Shown in pieces: positions 13,119-24,926 of a stretch of DNA of 64,000 nt (position 1 is its first letter; the number at the start of each line of letters is the position of its first letter). The translations under genes and the position numbers were made by a program. The notes under the pieces were generated by a model that was not told the DNA's origin, searched no databases, and saw nothing but the letters and a program-made list of their open reading frames with translations. Origin of the DNA: Pseudeuparius sepicola (lineage: Eukaryota > Arthropoda > Insecta > Coleoptera > Anthribidae); NCBI GenBank assembly GCA_963920635.1, contig OY987298.1:19625647-19689646 (forward strand), given 5' to 3'.

Positions 13119-14141
13119 ATATACACCTATAATACCGCTTTGCCGTAGACACATTGTATAAAGAGAAACAGGTATGGTCCTGGGAAAAATATATTTAATG
13201 AGGTCATAACCTATATTTCCCAAATTCCTTAAACTATCTTTTTGGCCCAAAAGCACGCTTGAGTGGTCCTACAAGAAACCCACAAGGTAAATTTTTACTG
13301 GCTGTTTTTGTTTGCCTATAATAACCCTGGGGCGTCAATGTTTTTACAAAAATAGAAAATATTCACAAACAAAAAAGTTAGATATGGCAAGTTTAACAAA
13401 GGCGGGAAAAACGCCTTGTATCTCCCACATGAATCGAGATATAATGCAGGGTGTAGTTTGCGGTATTCAATTTTTGTCTAAAATAGAGCAGTGTACATCT
13501 TAGCCGGGGTAGGGAAATAGGAGAAACAACCCAAGAGGATTCAACTTGGGCATCCTGATTTCTTGAAGTTACAAAGCCCCCTGGATCTGCCACTGGGATA
13601 AAAAGTCTTTTCGGTTCTTTATTATAATAACTGACACCACCTTCATGCAAATATTCGTTAACGCAACGATGCATTCGCATTCTCTGAGATTAGAATAATT
13701 TCACATCCGAAATTAGGAGATTGTTATCTCTAAAAACTGAAATTACCGACCGTGAACACCCGACATTATTAAAAGCCACAATAATAAGCCTCAAATAAGT
13801 ACATATATAAAAATACATCACTTCCATTAATACAGTAGTCAAGGTGAAAATTATTATTTTTCGTAATAGCGACAAATTACCTCATATCAAGTAGGTACCC
13901 AGAAATTGCTTTCGCTAACCTCCCAATAGGTTAACGTTTTAATAAAAATAGATTTGAGCAGTCATAATGTGCAAACTTGAAAAAAGGTCGACTTACACTT
14001 TGCCTATCAATACCAAGTTGTAAATTGTTTACACAAGCCCGCAAATTTTTATTGTCATGCAAATATTTAAGCATGCGTCATCGCAAAACATTTTTATGCG
14101 GTTTTTCTATAGAATGTGCAATTTCGACAAAGAAAACTTAC
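13119..14141. other. Element arm, hAT-like end fragment and probable intron
   Basis: 13150-13335 is the right arm of the composite transposon. At about 13575-13600 the minus strand carries a CCAGTGGCAGATCCAGGGG phrase, the form of a hAT-type terminal repeat, with no partner found. 13690-14141 is AT-rich and probably intron of the repeat-protein gene. A good minus-strand donor (gtaagt) lies near 13990, but no exon consistent with the gene could be built there. Confidence 0.4.
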
Positions 14142-14287
14142 CCGCAAGTGCACAATTCGCAGATGCATTGTTCTTTCTGTGGTATCTTCATCGGCGCTGG
14201 ACCCGCCTTCTCCTTGATCGTCTTCACGATATTGATGACCTTATTGTCGGTGACCTTTTTGATGTTCGTGATATTTTCGACTTCGTT
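14142..14287 (-). CDS. SAXO/FAM154-like protein, exon 2 (cysteine signature)
   Basis: The acceptor is tttgtttgcag before position 14287 and the donor GG|gtaag lies after 14142. The exon is 146 bp and in phase with exon 1, which ends on a codon boundary; it ends two bases into a codon. It encodes NEVENITNIKKVTDNKV and, at its end, KEQCICELCTCG. The CICELCTCG core matches the conserved N-terminal signature of stabiliser-of-axonemal-microtubules (SAXO/FAM154) proteins. There it is followed by R-H-[HR]-C-P-H and then by the microtubule-binding Mn repeats. The exon breaks exactly inside this signature, so the RHxC part must come from the next, unseen exon. In SAXO the signature sits at the very N-terminus; here about 1,430 residues precede it. 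Confidence 0.8.
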
Positions 14288-14346
14288 CTGCAAACAAAAA
14301 ATATATGAACAAAAACTACATAACATTTCGGCAAAATATAACTTAC

Positions 14347-17300
14347 GATATCTGTAATATCCACGATGTTTTCTTGGATGAAGGTCTTGTCAACCCTATC
14401 AACCTTGTCCACATTTCTAACATCTGTAAATATCTTGGTATCTCTTACATCATGAATATCGGTGGTAGAAATATTTTCGGTGGTAAACTTTTTGTCTACC
14501 AATGTAGATTTTCGAATATCTTCAGTCACACTTGTTTTTATGTCAGTAAACTTATCAGTTGTTTCAAAGTTATCAATAGTGGTAACGTCATCTCTGGTAA
14601 TCAATTCTGTGGGCTGTTTTGGTCTTCTTGGTCCTTTTCTGTCAGGGGAATCTTCAATGGGCCTCCTGCTTGGACCTTTCCTATCAGGGGAATCCTTTCT
14701 TGGTCCCTTAGGCTTGGATGAATCATACTTGTCGGTAACTGTGTAGTGTTCCACTGATTTCTGAGTATCCACGAATGTTTGGTCATTTTTGGTGATGCTA
14801 GTTTTTGAATCATGAAGATTGGTAACCGATTCAAACGTTTCAACAATAGATTTTGAGTCAACTGTTGGTTTGGTAACGATTTTGTCAGTTGGTATCTTCC
14901 TACCATCAATTATTGTGTAATATTCTTCAGTTATGTTGCTAATATCGTCGCCCACGAATGTTTTCGAATCTCTTATGATGTTGGTTTTTGAATCTTTGAT
15001 GTCTGTTACGCGGGTGTATTCGTCCGTGATGACAGACATTTCGTTGATAGGCTTAGATGGTTTGTATCTTGATCCTGTTGTGGTGTCGATGATAAAAGTT
15101 TCGTTGGAGTCCCCCGAAAATGTGGAAAACCTTTCACTTGAATCATCGGTGAATTGATTGATGTTTTCGCTGATTTCTTTCGAAATAAAATCCGTAGAAG
15201 TGTGTTTTCCAATTGGTTTCTTTCCGGGCCCAGGCTTCTTATCGTCAATGGTTTTTGTCACTGGAGAATCGGCTCTTTTCTTATCACCTGGTGATTTTTT
15301 TGAAGGAGAATCGGAACGTTTTGCTGTTTTATCATCTACAGGTTTTCTTGTAGGAGACTTGCTTTTGCCCGGTTGGTCTTTTTGTGGTTTTTGTTGCGGT
15401 TGCTCATATGTAAAATGTCCATTCCATCCAGTTTTTCCGTAATTCCTATCGTAAGAATACACTACGTCAGTCTCATTGGTAACATTATCTCGCAAAACGG
15501 TACTTGTAGATCCAATAGTGTTTTGCACAGCCTTGGTATCGTAAACGTTACTAACTCTTGTATTTTTCGAGTCAATTCCGTGTCCATAGAAATCTCTAGT
15601 GTCAGTAGATGCTTGTTCTTGGCGAACTTTGTGGTTTTCGTCTACGTAGTGCGTAGTAGTTTTTGAATCATCGATCGCAGTGGTATCTGCTCCGTAAAAT
15701 TTTCCAGAGTCAGTCGTTTGGTGAAACTTGTCACCAGGCAACTTTCTGGTTGGGGATTTTTCTGAAGATTTCCTCGATGGCTTGGGTGATTGTCTCGAAG
15801 GTGACGTTTCGGTTCTTTTCCCTTTATCTGTCGGCTTTCCGCCAGGAGAATTCGTCCCCTTTGGGGTTGAAGTGGAAGGGCCATCTTCCTTCGGTTTTTG
15901 GGGAGTTTCATATGTGAAATGTCCGTTCCATCCAGTTTTCCCGTAGTTCCTATCGTACGAATACACTACGTCAGTCTCATTGGTAACATTATCCCTTAAA
16001 ACTGTACTTGTAGATCCAATAGTGTTTTGCACAGCCTTGGTATCATAAACGTTACTAACTCTTGTGTTTTTAGAGTCAATTCCGTGTCCATAGAAGTCTC
16101 TAGTGTCAGTAGATGCTTGTTCTTGGCGAATTTTGTGGTTTTCGTCTATGTAGCGCGTAGTAGTTTTTGAATCATCAATCGTAGTGGTATCTGCTCCGTA
16201 AAATTTTCCAGAGTCAGTCGTTTGGTGAGTTTCATCACCAGGCAACTTTCTGGTTGGAGATTTTTCTGGAGATTTCCTAGATGGCTTGGGTGATTGTCTC
16301 GAAGGTGACGTTTCGGTTACATTCCCTTTATCTACCGGTTTTCTTCTAGGAGAATCCGTTCTCTTTGGGGTTGAAGTGGAAGGGCCATCTTCCTTCGGTT
16401 TTTGTGGAGTTTCATATGTGAAATGTCCGTTCCATCCAGTTTTCCCGTAGTTCCTATCGTAGGAATATACTACGTCAGTCTCATTGGTAACATTATCCCG
16501 TAAAACGGTACTTGTAGATCCAATAGTGTTTTGCACAGCCTTGGTATCATAAACGTTACTAACTCTTGTGTTTTTAGAGTCAATTCCGTGTCCATAGAAG
16601 TCTCTAGTGTCAGTAGATGCCTGTTCTTGGCGAATTTTGTGGTTTTCATCTACGTAGTGCGTAGTAGTTTTTGAATCATCAATCGCAGTGGTATCTGCTC
16701 CGTAAAATTTTCCAGAGTCAGTCGTTTGGTGAAACTTGTCACCAGGCAACTTTCCGGTCGGGGATTTTTCTGAAGATTTCCTCGATGGCTTGGGTGATTG
16801 TCTCGAAGGTGACGTTTCGGTTCTTTTCCCTTTATCTGTCGGCTTTCCGCCAGGAGAATTCGTCCTCTTTGGGGTTGAAGTGGAAGGGCCATCTTTCTTC
16901 GGTGTTTGGGAAGTTTCATATGTGAACTGTCCGTTCCAACCAGTTTTGCCATAGTTTCGGTCGTTCGAATAAATTACATCGGTCGTTTCCAGGGTGTTGT
17001 CTTTTATTATTCTGCCACTAGTGCCTATTGTGTTTTGGACCGCTTTCGAATCGTATACGTTGTCAACCATCGTATTCTGCGAGTCCACACCGTGACCATA
17101 GAAGTTTCCCGAGTCTGTACTTGTTTGCGAAGATCTTATTTTCGATGTATCTACGTAATTTTCGTCTACGTAGCGTACAGTCTTGGAGTCTTTTACGGTT
17201 GTAGAGTCAGCAGCGTAAAGGTTTTTTGAATCTTTCGAAAGATTTATAGAGGTAGTGTCCTCAAGTGTGTGCGTTTTTCGTTTGTCTGAAGAAGAGCCGA

Positions 17301-18522
17301 CTTTGTCGGATTTTTCGCGCAAGGTAACTTTTTCAGAGCCGGGTATGGCGTGAGTATCGACATCGGTCAATGTTTTTAAAACATTTCCTTTAGAATCATA
17401 ATATGTCGTTGTCGTGGTAACGGTTTCGGTTGCGCCCAAGTTTTTTGAACTGCTAGAATCTATTTTGGACGAGCTGGAAGACACTTGTTCGGACTTTGAG
17501 TCGATATTTGAGCTGCTGCTGATTTGTTCACTTTTGGAAGTCGTCCCGCCAAATTTTTTCACTTGGTCTACTTTCTCTAAGTCTATAAACTCTTTCGTCT
17601 TATCACTAATGGACTTTTTTGTGGAATCGCGTATCTTGGAAGAACTAGTTACATCCTTATTGTCGTGTAATACATACTGTGAAGACGATGTTTGATCACC
17701 CACTTGATGGACCTCTCTGGACGATTTCGAACTCTTTGTTTTAGGTTGTTGTAGTTCTGGAACAGACGAATCGTAGCTTGTAGATGAGTCCTTTGCTTTC
17801 TGTTTGTAGTGTACTTCAGAAGGGATGTTCGTTCCACTCCTCATTCCAAGAAATTCGTCGTTACTTGCACTGGTAGATTGAGCTGCTTCGTGATGTTTCT
17901 TATCGACTATTCTTTCTTTGCCATCTACCACTTCAATCTTGACACTGCTTGAGGAAGTCTTGGCTGTGGAAGAGCTTGCTTCGTGAGACGTCGAAGTAGA
18001 GGATTGTTCTACCACTGTATTTTTATCTTTTTTAACAGATGGGTCTTCCATTACGAATTTTCCGTTCCAACCAGAATCGTTTTTGTTGTATGTCAGCTTG
18101 AATTCTTCTCTGGGTTCTGTAACTGTGTATGTAGAACCGGAAGCGCAGGACAGGTTTGACGTCGATTCGTTCAAAGTGGAAGATATCTGTTGTATGGAAG
18201 CGGCGTGAGAAGCGGCGGATGCCTCCTGTTGCAGGAAGTGTCTATATTCCGTCGAGCTGGCGCCCTTTTCGTTGTATGTGGTGATTTTCTCCCCCGAACC
18301 TGTTGGAAGTGTTTCTGTGACAGTATAACTTACGACATTGGCGTTAACCGGCAAATGGGATATATCCGCGATCTGTAGGCTCGACGCGGATGATGATTTA
18401 GAGACCACCCCGGTCGATACAACTTCTGTTTTGGAGGTCGAAGCTTCCGACTTGCTGGAAGAGGATGCTACCTTGGTAGAAGTCGAGGATTTCTTCTTCG
18501 TCTGCTTGTTTTTCACAGTCAT
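14347..18522 (-). CDS. Large Ser/Thr/Lys-rich tandem-repeat protein, exon 1 (SAXO/FAM154-like gene)
   Basis: One open coding exon of 1,392 codons begins MTVKNKQTKKKSSTSTK at 18522 and ends at a good donor (ATC|gtaagt) at 14347/14346. Residues about 1-390 are Ser/Thr/Lys-rich low complexity. They include a GWNGKFVMEDP motif, later repeated as YGKTGWNGHFTYE. Residues about 430-1040 hold four copies of a 168-residue unit with DFYGHGIDSKNTRV, YDTKAVQNTIGS, YSYDRNYGKTGWNGHFTYE and a Pro/Ser/Lys-rich linker. Residues 1100-1392 hold looser DSKT...D-type repeats. There is no signal peptide or membrane segment; the protein is hydrophilic and probably disordered. Joined to exon 2, it reads into a SAXO signature. 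That suggests a cytoskeletal (microtubule-associated) role, but this rests on one short motif. The start is the first ATG of the long frame. The 3' end of the gene was not found. Confidence 0.85.
15405..17240 (-). repeat. Coding tandem repeat, 504-bp (168-residue) unit
   Basis: Three nearly identical units lie at about 15405-15908, 15909-16412 and 16413-16916, measured between successive catatgtgaaatgtcc-type landmarks exactly 504 bp apart. A fourth, clearly diverged unit continues to about 17240. The period is a multiple of three and no unit breaks the frame. The three similar units look like recent duplications, perhaps homogenised by gene conversion; the fourth looks older. The linker between modules is the most variable part (for example TNSPGGKPTDKGKRTE against TDSPRRKPVDKGNVTE). 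Confidence 0.95.
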
Positions 18523-18965
18523 GACTAAGGCACTGGTTACTTATACACTAAACCAAAAATAAAATAAATAAAACACAACACGGTACGTGCTAACGCTGTG
18601 GCGCCCGTTTTTGAAGTGAATAGGCCGCGGAGCGGTGGGTACGGCGAAGGCCCGACGTCACCTACCGGCTCTCCCACGTTCCGCTCGGTGTTAAATCTTT
18701 TACTTATATGGAGCTGGCCTCTGGATTCGTCACTTTCTATATTATTCACCGCCGTATGGCGATTATACCGAGAATAATTGGGAGACGAGGTTTAGTTTCT
18801 CGATAAAATTTATATAAAACAAATAAGGATGATGTAAATGAAGATACAGCAGCGGCGCGCAAGCGACGGTAAATATTTTGGACATTTTTTTCGGGATTTT
18901 GCGATAAGAGCGCGCGCGGCGCGTGACACTGTTGGTTGTTTTGTAGTTTTTTTCGCTGCAATTAT
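18523..18965 (-). promoter_or_regulatory. Presumed 5' leader and promoter region of the repeat-protein gene
   Basis: Directly upstream of the ATG on the coding strand is a locally GC-rich stretch (about 18590-18720 and 18890-18930, with runs such as gcgcgcgcggcgcg) in otherwise AT-rich DNA. No TATA box or initiator could be assigned with confidence, and a spliced 5' UTR is possible. The call rests on position and base composition only. Confidence 0.35.
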
Positions 18966-21900
18966 TAGAGGACAAGTCGCGGTAGCGTGACGAGTTAGTA
19001 GCGGAACAATTAAGATATTTATTATAAAATTGATTATCGAAGTTAAATGCTTTTGCTACAAAATAGAGACGAGCACCAAAAAATGCATGCTGCCTTTGTG
19101 CCGAGGTGCCGAATAGAGCAATGCCCGATTTACCTATTATTAATCATTACGTGTCTATTCTTCTTGTTGAGTTAACCTACATATTGGACAGGTGTACAAT
19201 AGTAGTCCTTGGAAAAAGTTTCAAACTAGGAAATAGGTTGATTGCCCTTCTTTCAATCAATAATAATCCACTATAAATATTGTGTATTTTTATTTGTAAA
19301 ATAACGCTGTTCCCCGAGTCATTCGTAAAACAGGTAAATTGTATAAATTAACATGAGAAAGTAGCGTATGACATGTAAAAAACATGCAAAAAAAGTTCTT
19401 GTAAACGTTCTCTAACGTACAGGGTGGATCAAGAAATAAGGTCATCATGAAAATATGAATGTGTATATAGGATTTACCCAGGTACGATGGATTGCCGCCA
19501 ATATTCCTGAACATAATTAAACCTCGACTTTTAAAAGACGTATTTTCAGTGTCCCATACCGATATAAAATTCTGTTTTGGGGTGACTTCATAATGTAATA
19601 GATTTTTAAAGTGTGTAAGTTTAAAAAATGTTATGGGCAAATACGATAGTTTAAATGGGGTGTAGAAAATTCAAAAATCTTAAAAATTTACAGAAATAAT
19701 GAAATTTTAAAACTTTTAAACAATTTTGGAGGGGGTATGGTGTCGCCCCCCCCCCCCAGTCTTTGATTCAATAAATTAAAATTCAATAAATTCAAAAACC
19801 ATTTCAGAATAAGAATTATTATATTGCCGATGATATAAATAGGCAACATCTTTATTTTGTTTGGGTTTTTATTTTTTAATAGCGTAACCATTTATTTTAT
19901 TTCATCATTAGCATGTATTCCAAGCGCATTGTAAAGCTTCCCAAAGATTTATAAAAAAATTCTTATATAAATTCACAATTTATTAATATACGTTTGGCTT
20001 TAAAGGGTGCTGAATGAATTATAATTATTGTAGGTTGGATCAAGCAGAAACAGTGGCCTGTGGTATAACAATTGAGCTAGAAAAATTAAATATCTAAAAA
20101 TTAATATTGTTGCAGTGAAATTTTCAAAATTGATGTATGGGGTGTGGTCAGTTAATTTTAATTTTTTGAAACACATTTTTATCTCAATTTGTTGCCCTAC
20201 AGGCCACTGACCCGGGTGTCTCATTAGTGTGGCTGTCTTAAGATATTATTTACATACAGGGTAGTAACTTTTCTAATGACCACCATTGGGTCTAGCTGCC
20301 CTATAAAAAATATTCAAAATTTTCAAAAAATTCGGATCAGTATAGTTAGAGTAATAAAAATTATGAGATCCAAATAGTGGTAATTACCCTGTATACTGTC
20401 AGAAATTGTTTTCGCAATAAAAATATGGAACATTTGTATTCCCTAAATTGGTTTAAAAAAAAAACGTTGAAAATCAAAGTTTGAGTAAAACAACTTTTGT
20501 GTCTGACTGTTCCTGTATGAATTCCCATAACTTTCGAACAGATTCAGATATCGACGATATCGAATTTGTTGTACGCAATATAGCCTACAATAGGACAGTT
20601 CGAATTGCTTTTGGGTTAAATCGCACTACTGAAAAGGGTGGAAAACGTTTGTAATTTAGCTTTTCACGACATAGTAGTTTTTAGAAAACAAAATTAGAAC
20701 ACAACTATTGTTAGTAGATAATATTGTAAACATTAGGTATTATAATAAGAAATCTGACATGGTAGATCAGGAGTTAGTGACATATTTTTGGATGTGATTT
20801 TAGTCAGTATGCCTTTCAGATGCACTATGATGTGTGTACATTCTCACGATAATAACATATGAATCAGAGAGTCATCGAGTTCTTCATAAGGACATGTCAG
20901 TCTACATTTGTTTGCAAACTATGTGTTTTGCATGTAACCATATACCTGTGATTTTCCGAGGAATTTTCTAAAAGACTAATGGAAAGTGAAACAATCCCAA
21001 ATTATGTTTAAACAACAATTTAACAAAAGTACAAAATTCGTCTGGTGTAGGGGAAACCACTTCCTTAGTTTATAATATTTTAAGGGCTTCTGTGAATAAA
21101 CCTCTTCCTAACCTTACCACCGGCACTAGTGGATATGAAAAATACTGTTTTTTTTAAGAAAAAGTCAGTGAATTTATGGAACAAATTTAAATGGTGACAT
21201 GCGAGGACAGTCTTTTTCAAATTTGAATTGTTAACATTAAAAGAAGAAAAACAGCAGCAAAATTGTGTGGACAATTATTCAAATTTTGGATACTGGTATG
21301 ATATTATTGGATGCCAACATATTTAGTTCCATTAAGACATTAACTGTTTTTGTAAGTCTATTAGGGAATCCAAAATGTGTCATTTTTTCTAAAGCCTATA
21401 TTTTTTTATTGCAACTGTGATTTTGTTGTTAAGTTTCATTTTCGATAATAGAAATTTTATTCATTATGACCATTAGAACTGTTGCATCGTGAAGTTGCTG
21501 CCAGAACTTGCATATGGTCTCAAATGTGCATAAAAAAGTTCTTTTATCCAACTTCAAATTAATTAGAGCGATTAGATTGTTACCACTAAAACAGTTTAGG
21601 CAAACTTTGCAACGGGATTTGATTGATTTGTGCCTGAGCAGTATTGCAGAATTCCAGGCTCTCGTGGGGGAAATTCATGCTCTTACAATGTGACTCTCTT
21701 TTTAAACCCATATTGTATTATATCTATAAGATTTAAACAAAAAGTTTTATATGTTGTGTATATGTAATTATATTTCATGCATCATGCTCACTCAATGAAA
21801 CCCTTTTTAAATTATAATGTGACTCTTTTTAATTTTTTTTTATAATTATGTGCCTGTATTTGTGTCTGTTTGTACATTCAACTATATCTTTTTTTTGACC

Positions 21901-22854
21901 TAACCAAAAACTGTATTGTTTCATGGATTGAAATAAATCTGTCTAATTATTCTTTTCCTTGGTCCTTGACAAAAGACAGAAAATTTTATATACAATCATA
22001 ATTTTCAATTCTGGCCAACTTTTCTTAATTTAGTTCTGCAAACAAAATTGTTCCCTTACGATGCAAACTTTGTCACACTGCACAAAAAAATTTAAGAATT
22101 GCAGTTTCCTATATATCTTGTATATTTGGGGAAACGGTTTACCTATACAAGTTGTGCAAATCTAAGTTTTGTACCATAATGAGATTCATTACAATAAAGA
22201 TTTTTCATTATGATACAAGTTTATAACCAATAGAAATGCACGGTTAGCCCATATTCGGTCAATATCCTAGCGTAGGTATACTGCAAAAATTGACCAAGTC
22301 AAAAATCGCCAATATTCTGTTTTTGTGGTCAAGTCAGCACAAATTATTTTGTTTCTGGCAGGGAAAATTGGCAAAGTCAATACTACAATATGTGTAGGTT
22401 AGTTCACAGATTAGGGAGGGTTTGGTTAGTTTAACACAGAGATCAGCTAAAATCAAAATATGAACTTCTGAAATTTGAAAATAAGCCGAGTCGAAGTTAG
22501 TCAAAGCACAGGAATCTGAAAATATTTGAGTCATACTTCTGTGATACCGTAATAATATTATTAAAACTTTAAAATTAAAGACCACATTTTTCATTATGAC
22601 TGGTCGTAGAAAAACTAGTGTATGCAACTCACATCGTTACCTAATAGACTATTATTGAACAAAAAGTGTACAAAAGGCAATGTTCAAAATAGAGATCAGC
22701 TAAAATCGCAATCTCAACTTCTGATTTTATTTTAATATGGTCTGCAAAAATTAAATGCTGTAATTTTAAAAATTTGCAAACATACTATAGTGTAAACCAC
22801 CGAAGAGAACGCTAGAGACGCAGGGGGGAAGTAAAATAAGAAACGCGTGAATAG
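18966..22854. other. Intergenic, no gene recognised
   Basis: AT-rich, with isolated TACAGGGT-type phrases at 19420 and 20257 and a CCCTGTATA at about 20388, which look like single ends of small elements. There is a 13-bp poly-C run near 19746. A direct repeat of gatcagctaaaatc occurs near 22442 and 22693. Short open frames show no known feature. Confidence 0.4.
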
Positions 22855-23000
22855 GCGCATAAAATTGCTGCCGCCACAGGCTTCGGTAATAACGGCTGTG
22901 AACATTTTCTTTGCAAAGGTAATTTGAAAGCGTTATTAGTTGCCTCCTCATCGCAACCCTTATTACGTTTGCGATAATTTCCCTGGCTTGGCTATGTATG
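22855..23000 (-). pseudogene. Transposase N-terminal remnant
   Basis: The minus strand reads HSQAREIIANVIRV. After one frame change it continues with CDEEATNNAF and a proline/basic stretch ending PVAAAI. This is the layout of the N-terminal helix-turn-helix region of insect DDE transposases (SQxREIIxNV...FCDEEA...RVAAATG). The frameshift and the absence of downstream catalytic blocks mark it as a short fragment. The family call rests on pattern memory and is moderate. Confidence 0.4.
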
Positions 23001-24502
23001 GTCTTCCCGCGGACACTGGTCAATATCCAACCACTACTAACAGCGCAAAACTCAAATTGTCTCCCTTCGCGCACGGCTATGAGGCGAAGACTAGTGTATG
23101 GATATTTACGACCGCCAGTCGCTCTAAGAAATATTCAGCTTGGGGTACTGATTGCAGGGCGAGTCTTTACTGGGCTTGCTAGGCGTTGCCGGATCGCAAA
23201 AAACGTGTACAATTCTGGTGCACTAGCGTAATGGCTTTGGTTTATTATATTTCCTAAGGAGGATTATATTTCGAAGTTTGGCAACATTCGAAATTTTTTA
23301 CTCGCATTCTTGAGGCTCTTATTCTCTCGTAAGGTGGACTATATCAAGGGTGGCATTTTCTTGAGAATGAAACACCTGCCAATATGAACCAGTGAAATGA
23401 CATAATTTTTAAAATACAGTAGTCGCAATTTAGTGAACGGACTCGGTTAAAACGATTGCACTATTTTGGGTTTGGGGGTGTTCACTTTTGGGAGGTTTGA
23501 AATTAAGGGCGGTTATTCAAAGAAATAATGTTTGTTCTGCAAAAAAATAACTGTACGATGTATGTATGGTTCGTACAACACAAATTCCGTTGCACGTCAT
23601 CAATAACAATATTAATGACGAAAATTGTATTTCCAACGTTTTATATGAAAACATGTGATTTTGTTTGTTGATATTTGAATTTGGCCTAGTATTATGTTGG
23701 TACCGCTGTTAACGCTACGGGCGACGTTGCCGAATTTACAACCGCCAGAGCCCGAGTTATAAGTTATAACCTCGTGGACGTGCACGTGAACGTTTCCACG
23801 CGTTTTGCATTGTTTACCGGCTTGGTGTACGTTTTTCGAGGTTTTGCTATACTTAATTTGCGACCGAGTAAAACAGCTGTTTATCATATAAAATACATTT
23901 TATGCTTGTGGTTTAAAAATATGGTGAATACGACGGTTATTGTTTATATCTTTATTTATCACGATACGGCAACGCTGTGTCCCTATGACGAGTCTTTTCC
24001 AATGCCGTATATGATGACGTGCATCGAAATTTGTTTTGTACAAACCATATACTTACATATACACACTAAAAAAAGGTTTTGTTTGTAAAAAAGGGAATCA
24101 CCTAAAATATTATTACAATGAACACCGCAGTTCACTTATCGGTGTTACTGCTGTTCACTGTATCGCGACGCACTGATAAAATTTTGTGTTCACTCTACGG
24201 GGTAGTTCCCTCGAAACGGAGTTTCACGACTTCACTTTATTAACCAATCCCACTCTCTTAGTTTCGCTAAGCCAATTAATCAGAGAAAATATTCCAGGTA
24301 GGTTATATTTTCTGTGCGATTAACAAGACTTATTGTGGTAGGGAAAACTGATAACCTGATAACTTCTTCGCATTACCAAGTTTAATATAGGAGTAGAAGA
24401 TAAACCAGTTAACCCTTTGATCGTAAAATATGAAATATCTATTAGAAAATATATTCAGAGCCGAAGGCTCCTCAATGACAGCTGTCAAATGGACTTTAAC
24501 TT
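23001..24502. other. No gene recognised
   Basis: A slightly GC-richer patch at 23680-23830 carries overlapping open frames on both strands without any recognisable domain. No splice-supported exon could be built. Confidence 0.35.
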
Positions 24503-24630
24503 TTACAGTTCGTGCACTCTAATCTGAGACGCGAAAACCTCAGTCTAAGCGCCAGCGATCCATAAGCAGCTTATTGTGTGTCGCTTAGACTGAGATTCTC
24601 GCGTGTGAACTTAGAGTGCACGGACTGTAA
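24503..24630. repeat. 128-bp imperfect hairpin (49-nt arms, 30-nt loop)
   Basis: The arm at 24503-24551 (ttacagttcgtgcactctaa onward to cagtctaagcg) pairs with 24582-24630 (cgcttagactgag onward to gcacggactgtaa) at about 40 of 49 positions. There is no coding sequence. It could be a tiny MITE or a structured transcript; the sequence alone does not decide. Confidence 0.8.
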
Positions 24631-24899
24631 GCACGGTAATTAAATTTATGAAATATTTATAATTTTTGCAGTTAATTTATTCCTAAGAAGTTTGCTAAAT
24701 TATGTCTATCTACACACTAAATAAATTCTCTTCCTAAACACAATTCGTGGTATGCTTAATAATAGGTAATACCTTTCTTATTCCCAATGCTAAGAAAATA
24801 CCACTCTTGCTTAATTAACGAAAGGTGTTATCGACAATAGGCACACCACTTAGTGATATTACCCCTGAAAAACGAATTTTATAAAATAAAAACAAACAT

Positions 24900-24926
24900 T
24901 TTATTTTAATGTGTTTATTCTTTATT
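24900..24926 (-). terminator. Cluster of three AATAAA polyadenylation signals (candidate ABCA 3' end)
   Basis: On the minus strand AATAAA occurs at 24905-24900, 24919-24914 and 24926-24921. It lies about 1.7 kb beyond the ABCA stop codon, with no other gene between. This could end the ABCA 3' UTR. AT-rich DNA produces such hexamers by chance, so the assignment is weak. Confidence 0.3.

Larger units (their letters stand above)
9919..13335 (+). mobile_element. Composite mariner-like DNA transposon with long terminal inverted repeats and two nested foldbacks
   Basis: The left end reads tacagggtgtcccaaactcg, followed at 9937 by gcgccccagggttattatag. The right end at about 13300-13335 is the reverse complement of the latter. 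The arms pair over about 190 bp: 9937-10130 matches 13150-13335 plus 12255-12360, because the right arm is split by the nested foldback at 12367-13118. Inside lie a second nested foldback (10701-11418) and a plus-strand transposase remnant (11935-12204). I infer an original element of about 1.9 kb into which two later elements inserted. Confidence 0.75.

Noticed and set aside
13990..14000. Possible 7-nt microexon (gatag|GCAAAGT|gtaagt) after exon 2 of the repeat-protein gene
   Set aside because: The frame would stay open, but it gives GQS instead of the expected GRHxC, and the acceptor lacks a pyrimidine tract.
15158..16954. Several open frames on the plus strand, repeated at 504-bp intervals
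   Set aside because: They are antisense shadows of the tandem-repeat coding exon; their repetition follows the 504-bp period.
22940..23231. Two plus-strand open frames opposite a transposase remnant
   Set aside because: They have no recognisable content; the minus strand better explains the sequence as a transposase N-terminus.
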